The notes under the pieces: model-generated
What the model was told of the DNA's origin: nothing
The model's database searches: none
What the model saw: only the letters and a program-made list of their open reading frames with translations
Part shown: piece by piece, positions 14,328-27,700 of the stretch
Layout of the letters: every line of letters begins with the position of its first letter
Numbering within the stretch: the stretch's first letter is position 1
Assembly: GCA_027886185.1 (NCBI GenBank)
Contig: WOAB01000040.1
Coordinates: 3,596,001 to 3,660,000, forward strand
DNA from: Rheum nobile
Lineage: Eukaryota; Streptophyta; Magnoliopsida; Caryophyllales; Polygonaceae
Direction: 5' to 3'
DNA: 64,000 nucleotides
Program-made: the position numbers and the translations under genes

Positions 14328-14354
14328 CTAGTGGTGATGCCCGTGCTACGCACA
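14328..14354 (-). mobile_element. Helitron 3' end (second element)
   Basis: On the minus strand GTGCGTAGCAC is followed by GGGCATCACCACTAG and then A. A GTGC/GCAC hairpin about 10 nt before a terminal CTAG is the plant Helitron 3' layout. The matching 5' TC end was not identified, so only the terminus is called. Confidence 0.55.
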
Positions 14355-15139
14355 AATTTTATTTTATTTTTATTTTAATTATTTTAGTATATAAGTATAA
14401 ATAAAATTAAAGATTAGTTTATATTTCTTTTCTTTTGTTAGTTGGTTCTTGGTTGTTGTGTCTATATATATGTGATTTATTTTAATAGTGTCAAATGTAT
14501 TTTTTATTTGTAATTGTTTTAGCTTTTCAAAGACAAATATAAATATAACTATTTTATTAGAAAACCATCCATATGTAAAAATGTAAATCACTCATCTATG
14601 GCCATTTTTGTTAAGATTTTTCTACAATATTAATTCTCTCATGAACATACTTTTTATATTGTTTCATTTTTTGGTATTTTTTTATATTTCTTCATTGTAG
14701 TTCTTAATGTTTTATTTACGCTTCTTTAATGTCATAGAATTCCAAAAAAATGGTCACTCATATTAGTCCATTGAAAATTTAAAAATACATACCCATTTTA
14801 ACTTGTAGTATCTTATATTCTCATCTATTTAATTCTCTAAAGATTTTATAATTACGGTATAGCTCATAATATTACATACTCTACACAATTTTTCATATAG
14901 TATCTACAAATTTATTAATACATACTTTACTTTTTTTTACTATTCTCAAATTGAGATTGTATATTGAGTTAATTTGAGTTAATATGGGTAGTGACGGTTA
15001 TGAAATTGAAATTTCAATCCAATATTAGATTATGGATAATTTAAAAAATTAGATGTTACACAAATTTAATTTAACCAATTATATTTAAAGGAGTTTATGT
15101 GAGTGGAGGATTTTCAATCATATATATTTTTCGGTTTTT

Positions 15140-15166
15140 CTAGTGTGTGCCCATGGACACATGCTA
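15140..15166 (-). mobile_element. Helitron 3' end (third element)
   Basis: On the minus strand GTGTCCATGGGCACAC leads into a terminal CTAG followed by A. The GTGTCCATGGGCAC core folds into a hairpin, as in common plant Helitron ends. The 5' end was not identified. Confidence 0.5.
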
Positions 15167-15811
15167 ACAAGCTTAAATAGGAAATTTATCTTCAAAATTA
15201 CTTACCCTTTTTCAAGCCTATGTGTATCTTCAGTTTACGTAACCGAATTTCTATTGTGAATTCAATTACTTACCCTTTTGGTCACAAGTTCATTTGATTA
15301 ACTTTGATTTGAAGTTGATAACTCTATTTTGTATTTGTTTGCTTTTATTGATAAAATATCATAAGTGGAATTTGATAATAAAAAAACGTGCTATGTTGTT
15401 AAACACTTATTGAATCGGATATAAAAGTGTGCTAAAGTTTATCAATAAAATAATATACAATGTTAATTTTTAAATTGAATTATATTATATAAACTATTCT
15501 GCATATTTTGAGGTATACATATATTGGTTCGTTACATTTTAAGTTTATTAAGTTTATCATTTTAATCAACATTAATACTTTATAATAACAATTTTTAATA
15601 ATAGGTCAAGATTTTCAAAAAAGTAGTGTGATTTAATTTTTCACTTTTAATAAATAAACAATTTAATTCATGTAATACCTTATTTACTTACATTTGTCAT
15701 ATATAAAACATGTTTTACTATTTTATGTTACTTATTATCTAAATAGATAATTATATCTAGGGATGAATCACTCTTTAAAACTAAATATAATTTCAGTAAA
15801 ATAGTATTTTT

Positions 15812-16400
15812 TGGGGGTCAAATATCGAAAACCACCCGCCGAATAGGCAATATTGTCTATAACCACCCGACTAATGCATATTTACCGAAAATCACCTCTA
15901 CTAATACCTCCGTTAGCTAAATAGCACTCAGCTCCACAATTCCGTCAAGTCTCTGTTACCCCTTATTATTTTAATATTTTAGGGGTTTTCTTAACTTTTC
16001 CTTTATTATAAAATAAATTAAGATTAAAATAAAAAACTAAATCTGGTCTTCATCCCCAAACAGTCTTCGCTAGATTCACAATTTTTGTTTACAGATGCAA
16101 CACGTTGATCTTCGGCCTTCTCTACTCATCACACATCAATCTCCTCCACCCCACTTCTTCGTCATCAAGTCCCTCGTTTCCCTCCTCCTCTTCTCCAATC
16201 ACCATAACATTCTCCAGATCCACAACGCAGAGGAGACCGCCCTCGCCTCGCCGCCACCTCCAGGCCACTTCAACGCCTCCTCATCTTTGCGGCGCGCATC
16301 TAGGCCACTCCACGCCTCTCCCACAATGCCTACCTCAATTACCAAATCAGATAAAAAACCCTATTCCCAAATCGAGTCAGTTCGAGATTGTTTTTATAAA
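15812..16400. other. Possible terminus of an unclassified DNA transposon
   Basis: GGGGGTCAAATATCGAAAAC followed by spaced CCACCCG words (AACCACCCGCCGA, AACCACCCGACTA) looks like a transposon end of the kind that starts with GGTCAAxTxCCGAAA. It is followed by a locally GC-rich, Pro/Ser-rich open stretch that I do not accept as a gene. No opposite end was found. Confidence 0.3.
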
Positions 16401-19250
16401 CTAACTAGATATTTATGCCGGGATCGACTTTTTTTTATATTGATATAATTTATAAAAAAAATTATTTTAAAATTTAAACATTAATTTAAGAATTATTAAT
16501 GTTAATGTAGTATAGAAATAATTTTCGAAATTAAAAATATCCAAAATAGAAAAGGAAAAGAACGTTGAATTTTCAAGTTCTATATTAAAGAATGTTTGTT
16601 TTTGATATATATATGAATTTAATATGGAAAAACTAAAATATAGATTTATATCTAACATTCTTTTTTCCTTTAAAAGTAATACAAAATTTATAGCTTCAAG
16701 GATGTTGAGATGGAAGTATGGAGATTTTTTTCGAAAGACGTCATCATAAATAATTATTAGCAATTATCTCGTGTATATTTTGACAATATTAAAAATTATA
16801 ATTTGTTTTTATTTCCATTTTTGTTGTAATAGAGTTCATTGAGTCCTTATAATGAAAGTAAAATTAGTCTTTAGAAGCTACACTAATTAACAATTGATAT
16901 TGGACACTATATCATTATTTACGTTCATAATAATTTTATTTTTGATTCTACAAATGATCACAATTCACAATGCAACATAAATAGTACGTTTGCACTTTCG
17001 AACATTATATAACATGATCTTGCAAAACATATAAATCACTAAATTCGGGTTAACTTTTAACATAAGCGTAAACATTAATTTTGCAATTTGGATAATTGAC
17101 CGATGTAACTTCTCCATAAGTTTTAAACTTATTCCATTGTAATATTGTAAACTTCTTATGTCTTTATTAGTTTTTGTATCATGACTTTTTTGTTTGAATT
17201 GAATGTTGGGCTATTAAATCTCTTTTTATATTCACATTTATTATTATTTTTGCAATTTTTCCTTATTGACAAAGAAACTCAATACATAAATGATGTGGAA
17301 TGACAAAATATGTCGGACAAAATGGTTAAACACGCATGGTCACTTACATTCAAATTCTAGAAATTAAGAAAATCAGGACCTAAATATTTTTAATGCAAAA
17401 TAACTTTCTAAATCGGTGTACATAAGTTTCTTTCAACTAAATAACTAAACTTTATATAAAGTAATCTTAAAAAATTTATAAATTTGTCAAAAAGTAAAAA
17501 TATTAATTGAAGCAACATGTGCATCATAAAAAAATTGAGCATGTAATATTATATATCGTAAATAGCCGCTTTAACTATTGATTATAAATCTTTAAAAAAG
17601 CTTTTGGTTATAAATAGGATAAAAGTAAAAAAAAACATAGATTTTATATCTATATTTTTTTACAACCTAACATTATTAATAGAAAATTGTATATCTATAG
17701 ATAAAAAAAAATTAAAAATTTGAAAAAGGAATTTATTCCATATCTATATCAGTATATGCCTTAAGTCTTAACACATACATGGGGTCAAATTATCAAAGTA
17801 AAGGATAATACAAAAGAAAATAACATGATCCTATTTGACATTTCTTTTGCAATGTTATTTTTATGTTCAAAAAAAATGAAAATAATTAATAGTAATTTGG
17901 TATTTTATTTCAATTTTTAATTGTATTTTCTTTTTGGTTTATGTTTACTAATTTTAAAATTTATATTTGATGATATTTTTCTAATGAAACATTAATAAAA
18001 ATATATGAGCTAAAAATCATTTTATTACTCTTATGTAAAACTTTACTATGTTTTGTACTATAAAGTATAGAATACTTTAATATACTTCAGTATTGAAAAT
18101 GCAATCCAGTGTTATAATAAAATGAAGTTTGTACCCATTTTATTCTACATTTAGTATTTCTAAATCATTTTGAGTAAATCATTTCCATTTTATTGTCAAA
18201 TTTAGAGGTTTTAACATGGCATGAATTCAATAATTATACATTCATGATATCATTTTTTATTTATTCAAATATTAACATAATTAAACAGATTATTATGCAC
18301 TATATATATACCAAAGTATTTATTAGTTACATGTTTGCACAATTAAGTAGCATATATATGCTAATTCAATGTTTTTCAGTTATTTTTTCCATAATTTAAT
18401 GTACATTAGATTTTGTAATTTTATTAATAGGTTGACATGTTAATGTTATTTTTATATTCGATGAAATCAAAATAATTATAAAACATCCGATAATTCTATA
18501 ATGTTATTGTGTACCTACTCTCAATGTGTTTGTTAGTTTTGTTAAAGAATTAATAACTTTCTTATTAGGTTTTTACATTTATGGTATTCTTTTTTCTTTT
18601 ACATTCTAGTAATTAATAACTTTTATGAGTAAGAAAATTGAGGTATTTGGAGTCTGATTGGCCTTATGATTATTTATATCAATATAATAAGGACTTCGAT
18701 GATACTTCCATAGAATTCGGGCAATTTTTTCATATGTTCATAGTATCATAAAATAATTGATTTTTATTTTTTCCTAAGAAAAAGGGAGAATGAAAATTTC
18801 CAATGTTAAAATGACCAATGATCTTTTGGATAAAATGGGAATAAAGATGAACAAAAAAACAATGGGTTATTTTCTTTCAAATTAATTTTGTAGTCAATTT
18901 TACTATTTTATATTGTGATATTGTAAGTTAAAATGTATTATATCAATCAAAAGTAATATTTTAAAATGCAAGTCTTAAAATATATACTTATAAAGCAAAT
19001 AAAATATTTTTTGTTAAAAGCAAATAAAAGAATATAAGCATAGTTCTTTTTGCATAGCAATGCGTACAATAATATAAGAAAAACAGAACAAAAACTATAG
19101 ATAAAGAGATTGAGGACATTAAAATTAAAATACCTCATATTATGGTGATCTGTTGCACGAAGTCAATGTCAAATGGGATTGTAAATTCACTTGGATATTA
19201 ATTTATGATGATAATTGTAATAGAAAGTTGATTGTGATTGCCATGTTTGT
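16401..19250. other. AT-rich intergenic DNA
   Basis: Nearly 3 kb of very AT-rich sequence. I see no gene, RNA or recognisable transposon. Confidence 0.55.
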
Positions 19251-19344
19251 TGCTTGTGTTCTACCCCCCTCCCCCTCCCCCCCATAGTCGGCGCTATTTG
19301 CACATGCAGTGGTGCTGCAGACACCACTGCAGGGGGGTCTGATC

Positions 19345-19552
19345 AAACGGTGTTTGACACCGTTTGAGGATTTCAATTTTTTTTTAAATTTCTGTAATTT
19401 AGAACGGTTTCAAACACCATTTTTTTTTAATTTGTTGAATTTAGAACGGTAATACTCACCGTTTAATTTTTTTTATTCTTTCTTTGTTTAGAAAACGGTG
19501 TAAGACACCGTTTGAATTTTATTTTATTTTGAAACGGTGTGAGACACCGTTT
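19345..19552. repeat. Element B left palindrome array
   Basis: Palindromes at 19345-19365 (AAACGGTG, TTTGA spacer, CACCGTTT), about 19411 (degenerate), 19445-19461, 19492-19513 and 19532-19552 share the arms ACGGTG and CACCGT around a 3-7 nt centre. Spacing is irregular, unlike element A. The array lies about 230 bp before the TATA box of the transposase gene. Confidence 0.88.
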
Positions 19553-19780
19553 AAGACTTAGGGGGGTCAAAAAATTTCATCTCGCGGCAGACAGGCCTGC
19601 GTTGGGGGATTCTCGTAGGGTTATGGGCGAGCTTACCTTAGGCTAGAAATGATTTTTGGGTTCAGAGAATGGAAAAGACAGGGTATTTGAAACGGTGTGA
19701 GACGTTGGGGGATTCGCTGCAGGGTTCAGAGAATGGAAAAGGCAGGGTAAAAAAAATGATTTTTGGGTTTCTATAAAATA

Positions 19781-19792
19781 GGTTAGCTTTGG
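19781..19792 (+). promoter_or_regulatory. TATA box of the element B transposase gene
   Basis: TTCTATAAAATAGG lies about 140 bp before the first ATG at 19930 and downstream of the palindrome array. Confidence 0.5.
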
Positions 19793-19929
19793 CTTACAAT
19801 AAATCAGGTTCAACGGGAAGAAAGGAAGGAAATAAGAGGGAAGAGTTAGCTTAGGATTAGGAGAAAAAATCAGGTGCTTACAAAAAATAAGAAAAAATCA
19901 AAGGCTTAGGATTATGAGATATTACCCTA

Positions 19930-22900
19930 ATGTCGTGGTCCAATGAAGATGTCGGAGAATCCGTTCAAGAGGTATGTAAATTAAATTGTATTAATTATTA
20001 TTTATTTAATGTCATATAAATTAAACTTTTGTAAATTGCATGATTAATTTATCAAATCCTTCAAAACTTCACTCGTATTTATGGTAAATTGCATGCTCAT
20101 GATTAATCATACAGTAAAACTCCACTCTCATTTATTGTAAATTGCATATACATTGATTTAATTATGTTAGTTTATTTAATTATTTAACTATGTTAATTCC
20201 ACTCTCATTAACTGTAATTAATCATATAGCAAAACTCCACTCTCATTTATTTAACTATGATAGTTGATTTAATTATGTTATTTTTTTAATGTCATTGCTT
20301 AATTTATATGTTTACTTAAGGCATATAATATCTTTAATTTATAGATTAGATTCAAGTGTATATATTATTTTAATGTAAATATATTATGTTACTTTTTACT
20401 GTAATTATATATTATGTAAATATATTATGTTATTATGTAATTACTATAATATCTTAATTTATATGTTTGCTTAATTTATATGTTTTACTGTAATTTATAT
20501 TTACTTAAGGCATATAAACTCACTCTCATTTACTGTAATTATATATTATGTTACTTTTTTAATGTCATTGATTCAAGTGTATATATATTAGATTAAAGTT
20601 AATATCACATATATAATTTGTAAAAGTTAAAGTCATAAACAATTGTATTTTTTAAATAATGTTTGTTTTGCATATAATTTCCACGATTTTATAGATTAGA
20701 GTAAAGTGTATATATTATTTTAATGTAAATAGTTTGAAACTTGTTATAGTGTATGTACATTTATTCAAATAAAAGTTAATATCACATATAAAATTTGTAA
20801 AAGTTAAAGTCATAAACAATTGTATTTTTTAAATAATGTTTGTTTTGCATATAATTTCCACTATTTTATTATACATGTTTATTTTATTTGTAAAATTAAT
20901 ATATATGTTATTGAAAAGTTAGAATTGGACAAAAAAAGCATGAATATTTAAAATACTTTGAATTATAATTATTATATTTTATACATCATTGAAAATTTAT
21001 GATTATACATGTTTATTATACTAAACCAATACATGTTAAAATATCTGGAATTAATGGCAGGATTTTACCTCGTACTTCCAAACGAGCTACAAGTGGTCGG
21101 ATCGTGAGTCCATGTTAGCCTGGGCACGCGAACAAGGAACTAGACTTAACATGGTGTTGACTATTCAGAAATCCTGGGAGCGAAAAGTCATACTGGCGTG
21201 CGAGAAGTCGGGAAGCTATCGGCCGTTCAAGGATGTATTGATACGAAAGACGCGTACAAAGAAGAGCAATTGTCCATTTGTGCTGAACGGGGTGATGCAT
21301 AAGGATGGGTCATGGATGTTGTATGTGGAATGCGGTACACATGATCATGATCTTGCGACGAGCTTGGAGGGTCATGCCTATGTCGGACGCCTGACTGAGC
21401 ATCAAAAAAGCATTGTCAAGACATTGACGCAAGCGTCCGCAAAGCCGAAGATGATTATGACCTTCTTACGACAGACGTATAACAGGGTCTTTACGTCGAG
21501 GAAGCAAATCTACAACATTCGGCAACAGTTTCACGCTGAAGAGATGGATGGTATGACTGTAACCCAGTACACCCTCTCATATTTATTTAGCTTTGGTTAC
21601 TATATCAATCCCCGAAGGCTACATGGACATGACGATGTGGTTCAAGACTTGTTTTGGGCTCACCCTCATTCCATTCATCTGCTGAGCTTGTTCCCTTACG
21701 TCGTCATCATGGATTCGACATACAAGACAAACAGGTCAGTAGTTCCGACATTACAAATTTTGAGAAATTTTACTCATTACTGTAGCATGGTTAGAGTCGT
21801 TTTAATACTTTCTTATAAACCGATTATAGGTACAATTTGCCCCTTGTTGAGATCGTCGGCTTTACGTGCACGGGACATACCTTCAACATTGCCTATTCGT
21901 TCATGGCACGTGAGAATGTCGACTACTACGAATGGACACTCAGAGAGTTGGCACACTTGTTCGCTCAAGTCGGCAAGAGGCCAACGACGATAGTCACGGA
22001 TCGAGATTTGGCCGAGGTCAAAGCTGTAGGCCATGTATTCCCCGATGCCCAACATCTATTGTGTTGGATACATATACTGCACAATTGCAGGGTCTTTGTC
22101 CTCACCGTGACGCATAATGGCGGTCTAGCAGATGGATTCATGAAAGCGTGTCGGTTACTATTCAACTCGAAATCCGAGTATACATACTACGCGCGCCTCC
22201 GTGAGATGCAAGAGACCTACACTGGTTTTATGGGTTACCTTATGACTACGTGTCTTGGGCCTTATAGAGAACGTATCGTCAGAGCCTGGACTGATACCAA
22301 ACTTCATTTGATCACAAGGACCACGAACAGGTAAAGTGATTTAAGTTTATTGTGAATAGGTTGTTAGTGTATCAATGTGTTTATTTATAAAATATTCTTC
22401 ATGTGTCTGCAGAGTTGAGGGCGCGCACTCTGTGCTTAAAGATTGGATTGAAAACAGACCCGTATTAGGTTTCAACACACTAGCACAGAAGATCCATCAA
22501 CTCACAGTAGACCAGGTTAGTGTAGTGAGAGGAAACATGGAAATGGATCGTAATACGATCCCAACCGCAGTGTTGAGGCTACGAGCACCTTACGAGAATC
22601 TGTTTAGTCTGCTACTGAACAAAGTGTCAAAATTGTGTTTGGACACAATGTTGGGCACGATAGATAGAATCTTGAACCCGAAATATAAATTTGATGTCTC
22701 TGTTTGCAATGACGGTTGGTGGAGGGTGGTCAGAGGGCTTCCATGCGGACATGATTTGTTCGAAGCGATGGCAAACAGCACCCCTATCCAGCCTGACCAA
22801 ATCCACCTATTCTGGAAACAAGTGAAATGGGAAGGTGTTACAGATGTAAAAATGCTCCAAGGGGTCAACATGGCATTCACGGAAGAGGAATCTAAGTTTT

Positions 22901-23920
22901 GTTCCGTAATTAGTGATTTTTTGGGAAGCAGGATGAGCTATGATGACCTGCACCGGGTTAATTCGGCATACGATGACGGGAAAATTCCAGGAAGGTGCTC
23001 ACTTCAGGAGACGCCCAGTAGCTCATTTGTAACAAAGGGGAGGCGAAGAAATGATTCAACAAAAAGGGATAAGACTTGGATGGAGCACACAGAAGAAGCC
23101 ACATTAACCAAGTCCAAGTCGATGGGCGACTCAACATTGAAGCGTCAGAGTAGTCGGGGAAAACGCGGACGTCATAAGGCACCACTCAGCGGGTCGGTGC
23201 TCGGGCCCGAAAAGGAAAAACCAGAGGAAGCTTTTGGGGTGAATTTTGGTATTCGAAATGTGGACTCATTCATGTCCGTATACATGACCAAAGCCTTAAA
23301 CATTGCGGGAGATGGCCATTGTGGCTACCGTTCACTTGCTGAGTTACTTGGGTTGGGCCAGGGTGAATGGAAGCAGGTTTGAAGGACGATGGCGACAGAG
23401 CTGAAAAGAAACATCCATGTGTACAAAGCAATGGAGCATATACTTGTCACCAAATTGCCTGATCTGTTGCACAACATAAACCACTGGTGATAATTGCATG
23501 CAACATCAATGGATGGAGATGCCGATGTGTGGCTTGATTTTTTCTACAGCGTACCAAAAAGCGTTGGTGATGTTGTCATGGAATGGTGCACATACAAGTC
23601 TATCGATGATTTCCCACCTTTCCAGCGACCGCCCTCCTACAAATGTTCTTACAGTCGCCTTAGTCGGCGATTGTAACCATTTTGTACCGGTAAAAATGTT
23701 GTCACTCGTCTTTAATTTAACGTTTCCTATTTGTTTTCATTTTAATCAAATTATTCATATGTTGTAGGTATGGTTGTATAAAGACGCCCCAATTCCTCCC
23801 ATTGTTGGTCTATGGAGGAACTACCACCATTCTAGTGTTGATAATTGGGATCAAGCATTTTAGCAGCGGATAGCAGACTTCCAACGATATCGTATGGAGA
23901 ATGGTCGCCCTATCGCATGA
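19930..23920 (+). pseudogene. MULE transposase fused to OTU cysteine protease (element B)
   Basis: Exons by splice sites and homology: 19930-19971, 21061-21734, 21830-22330, 22413-23689 and 23768-23920. The N-terminal half has a FAR1-like segment (CPFVLNGVMHKDGSW...HDHDL). The MULE catalytic core shows all three acidic residues: VVIMDSTYKTN, VTDRDLAEV and VEGAHSVLK. A SWIM-like GLPCGHDLF follows, then a basic linker, then an OTU domain with the catalytic motif GDGHCGYRSL and the C-terminal NHFVPV. The transposase part is open throughout. The OTU part is broken by TGA at 23380-23382 (probably CGA originally), a 1-nt frameshift near 23488, and TAG near 23858. OTU proteases cleave ubiquitin or similar linkages; a role in transposition is unknown. 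The first ATG is chosen because it precedes a good donor and joins in frame to exon 2. Confidence 0.85.
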
Positions 23921-24239
23921 GGATCATATTGTAACTTCGTTTGTTGTCATTTTCGCATAATTAGGATCATAATGTAATGAATATTATAACTTCGTTTGTT
24001 GTCATTTTCGAAAAATGGGTATATATCCTACTCGATTATTAAAGTGTACTGATTTATTATTCATTTAGTATATTATTAAAATCAATCTGTTTATTTTCCC
24101 CTAAACACGAACATGTAAAAGATATGAAGAAATAAATACGAAAAGAATGTAACATATATAATTAATAATAATGTAAAAAATTATTATTAATAAAAACCGA
24201 AAAATGGAAGGTAAGAGAGAATAAATTAAATGGGAAAAA

Positions 24240-24287
24240 AATGAAAGGAGGGAGGGAATAAACGCGGGGGGGGGGGGGGGGGGGGGG
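24240..24287. repeat. Poly(G) tract in element B
   Basis: A run of 22 G at 24266-24287 follows a purine-rich GGAGGGAGGG segment, 90 bp before the middle palindrome array. Such a run could form quadruplexes and is also a place for sequencing-length errors. Confidence 0.9.
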
Positions 24288-24351
24288 AATTAATTTTTGA
24301 AAGCCTAAATTTTGAAACCCAAATGGAAGGCGGGATCCAAGGGGAAGGGAG

Positions 24352-24519
24352 CAAAACGGGGTCCATAACCGTTTATTTTCGGATTGCCAACGTGTTGTCA
24401 TTGTGGCGGGAGGCGATTCGGGAGCTTCGAGGAGGCTGGGATTGCCAAGGTGGCAAACGGGGCCCATCACCGTTTTCTGTCTGCCCGAGAATTCATCAAA
24501 CGGTTCCCAGCACCGTTTT
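24352..24519. repeat. Element B middle palindrome array
   Basis: Three palindromes: AAACGGGGTCCATAACCGTT at 24354, AAACGGGGCCCATCACCGTT at 24455 and AAACGGTTCCCAGCACCGTT at 24498. They alternate with the phrase GGATTGCCAACGTG. They use the same AAACGG/CCGTTT arms as the terminal arrays and lie about 110 bp upstream of the PMD gene TATA box. Confidence 0.85.
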
Positions 24520-24631
24520 TGGATTGCCAACGTGGCAAATCCGACGCCTGGCCGACGCCTTTCCTTTGATATCCCGTATTTGATTTTAACGGCCCGATTT
24601 ATCACCCCTCGGATTAACCTCTCATTTTTTC

Positions 24632-24641
24632 CTATAAATAC
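24632..24641 (+). promoter_or_regulatory. TATA box of the element B PMD gene
   Basis: CCTATAAATACCC stands about 120 bp before the ATG at 24754, followed by a CT-rich leader. Confidence 0.6.
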
Positions 24642-24753
24642 CCAAACCCTTCCCCTCTCAAACTCACAATTCAACTCTCATTTTCTACTATCAATTTCCT
24701 ACTCTCATTTTAAACACTTTTTTATGCACTTATTTAGTCTCTCCTAATACAAG

Positions 24754-27700
24754 ATGCCTCCAAAAGACGCCAATCAAGGGAAAGGACACTCATCATTATG
24801 GGTATATTTTATTCTATACTTATATTTAATTTGTATTAATTTCCGTTATCGTCATTTTAATAGTTGTCGTTTAATACTCGTCTTAAATTGATAGAGATTA
24901 TATATTTAATTTGTATTAATTTCCGTTATCGTCATTTTAATAGTTGTCGTTTAATACTCGTCTTAAATTGATAGAGATTTTATATTTAATTTGTATTAAT
25001 TTCCGTTATCGTCATTTTAATAGTTGTCGTTTAATACTCGTCTTAAATTGATAGAGATTATATATTTATTTTGTATTAATTTCCGTTATCGTCATTTTAA
25101 TAGTTGTCGTTTAATACTCGTCTTAAATTGATAGAGATTATATATTTAATCTGTATTAATTTCCGTTATCGTCATTTTAATAGTTGTCGTTTAATACTCG
25201 TCTTAAATTGATAGAGATTTTATATTTAATTTGTATTAATTTCCGTTATCGTCAATTTAATAGTTGTCGTTTAATACTCGTCTTAAATTGATAGAGATTT
25301 TATATTTAATTTGTATTAATTTCTGTTATCGTCATTTTAATGTTATCGTCATTTCGTCATAAATTTGCTAGAAATCATTTTCAAGAGGCATTGGCTTCGG
25401 GGGTTCCCGACACGTTTCAGAACGCGGAGTCACGCAATCGGCTCGTAATCGTAACGATTCGCGAAGGGCTCAAGAGAGGGAACATGAGGAGCAAGTGGAC
25501 CTCCCTCATGGCCAAAGTGCATCCCCCCCCCCAACCCACCCAACTTTCATTGACCGCCCCTCGAGCCAACACTAGTGTCGTTCCCTCAAGTAGTAGTACG
25601 AGGACGCCATCAGCATCAAGGTTGCACCGCTCTGCTAGCACTAGACACGATCATTCGTCCGCTGGTGCATCCTCCTCTCGTGCAACCGCCTCCCATGCAA
25701 CTGACAGTGTAACTGGAGGAGATATGGAGGATGACGATACATACGACGGCCCTCAGGAGGGTGACATTCCATATGGCGGGCCTCAGGAGGGTAACATTCC
25801 ATACGGCGGGCCTCTGGATCATCAACTCCTATGGGATTACGACACACACATAGCTGGATTTGTGTATGCCGATAACGATAATGGAAAATATGTAAGTGTC
25901 AACTTCAGCGCTTATCATATGCATTTTTTAGTACTTTTCTTAATATTTTATTTATGCACATGTTCGTTTTTAATTTTATTTAAACCTTTATGTTACAGAA
26001 AAATAAATGCTTAAGGGCGCTGACACGGTCAAAGACCCTGAACTTTTGGAAAGACCTAATCGCGAATGATAACCAAGCAGAGTGGTATAGGTTGGCAGCT
26101 CGCAACGGCCTCCTTGGACTTTTGAATCTCAAGTACAAGGGGATGGATAGTGCACTCATTTCAGCTTTCGTGGAGCGATGGCACCCGGAAACAAATAGTT
26201 TTCACTTTCATGGGGTGAAATTACGATTACACTCCACGATGTCTTTCAGATCCTGAATATGCCAATCCAAGGCAGTGCTGTACATACACCATTCAAAGAT
26301 GTCGAATTAATTATGGATATCAACTCGAGGATGGGCATTCCAATACAAGCATTAAAAGCGGCAAAGACGAAATCTTGGTTTAATTGTAAATGGCTCAATG
26401 AATTTTTGACGACGACGGGGAAATCTGACAGTCTTATAGCCTCTGGGTTTTTGGCCATTTTGCTTGGTAGCACGTTGTTTCCCGACAAGTCGGGGAACAA
26501 AATCAAGCTATCTTTATTTCAGCTGCTATGGGAACACAATGAGACAGGGCAATACACATGGGGTGCTGCTACGCTTGCCTACTTGTATAGACAGCTTGGT
26601 ATGGCAAGTCGTGCAGAAGCCGCTCAAATTTTTGGTTGCCTTTTGCTCCTTCATGTAAGGATCCAAAACTCTTTCTTTTATTGTCATCTCAAATAATTAT
26701 TTCTCAAAGTTTACTTGCCTAAAGTTTGCTTATTTTCGTGCAGGACTGGATTTGGAGCTACTTTCCTAAGTTTAGGGGCCACTTAAATCTGTCTTAAAAC
26801 GACCCAAAAAATGAGGGCCCACGGGCGGCCCACATCGATCCTCGATCGCCAAAACAAGATTGTAGCATCAGGGTCAAGGAAATGAGGCTTTCACTGGACT
26901 TATTACGACCCGACGAGGTACTACAATTTCATTATTCATTTTACATTAATTAATTTTCATTTAATTTATGCAACACATGCTCAAACTCTTATGTGTATAG
27001 GTCGTATGGATGTCGTGGGACAATGTTCATCAACAACACTACCGCATATCAATGTACAGAGGAACTCTGAAGTGCATGAAATTCAGTGAACCTTACATGC
27101 CTGATCGAGTGACTCGTCAATTCGGTAAGGTTCAACCGATTCCCATTGACCCGATTCGCCCCAAGAGTAGAACCAGACACGTGACGCTATATAATTACGA
27201 GGCAATGTTCTTTTCCACGGACGACCATTGGGATGAACTGCCCAACTACCAATCCCCGATTCTGAGGCTATCCAATTGTATCACAAGCACGCAGATGGTG
27301 GATGGCTACGTTTCATGGTTGCAACGTCTTTCCCATCCTTACATGTATGCGGATTCCAAGAGTGTGATGGAAAACGAACGTCCCATGCCCGCATACATAG
27401 AATCTGTTATCAAAATTAATCATATACAAGGTATAGTCAACGAGACCCTTCGCCAGTTGGATACAATGCCAAACTTGCAAATCGCAAAAGCGGCGCTTCA
27501 ACGGATCCATGCGCTTGTGAATGTACAACTGGTTGAAGCTCCAATTGCAGAGGCTGCTGAACCAGAAGGGTATGTACCAGTTCGGGAAACACAATACGAG
27601 GAGCACGAGACACAATATGGGTCATCCACAGGTCCAAGTACAGGGCAAGGGTATCAAGTCCCACCATCGGCTGGAGGTCCAAGCTTTGGGCAAGCATTCC

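Noticed and set aside
16095..16448. Pro/Ser/His-rich open frames in two phases
   Set aside because: Two overlapping frames of similar length without domain, splice context or homology; composition follows a local C-rich patch.
24352..24519. Middle array as the boundary of two separate elements
   Set aside because: Possible, but all three arrays share the same word and the pairing of transposase-OTU with PMD recurs in C and E, favouring one element.
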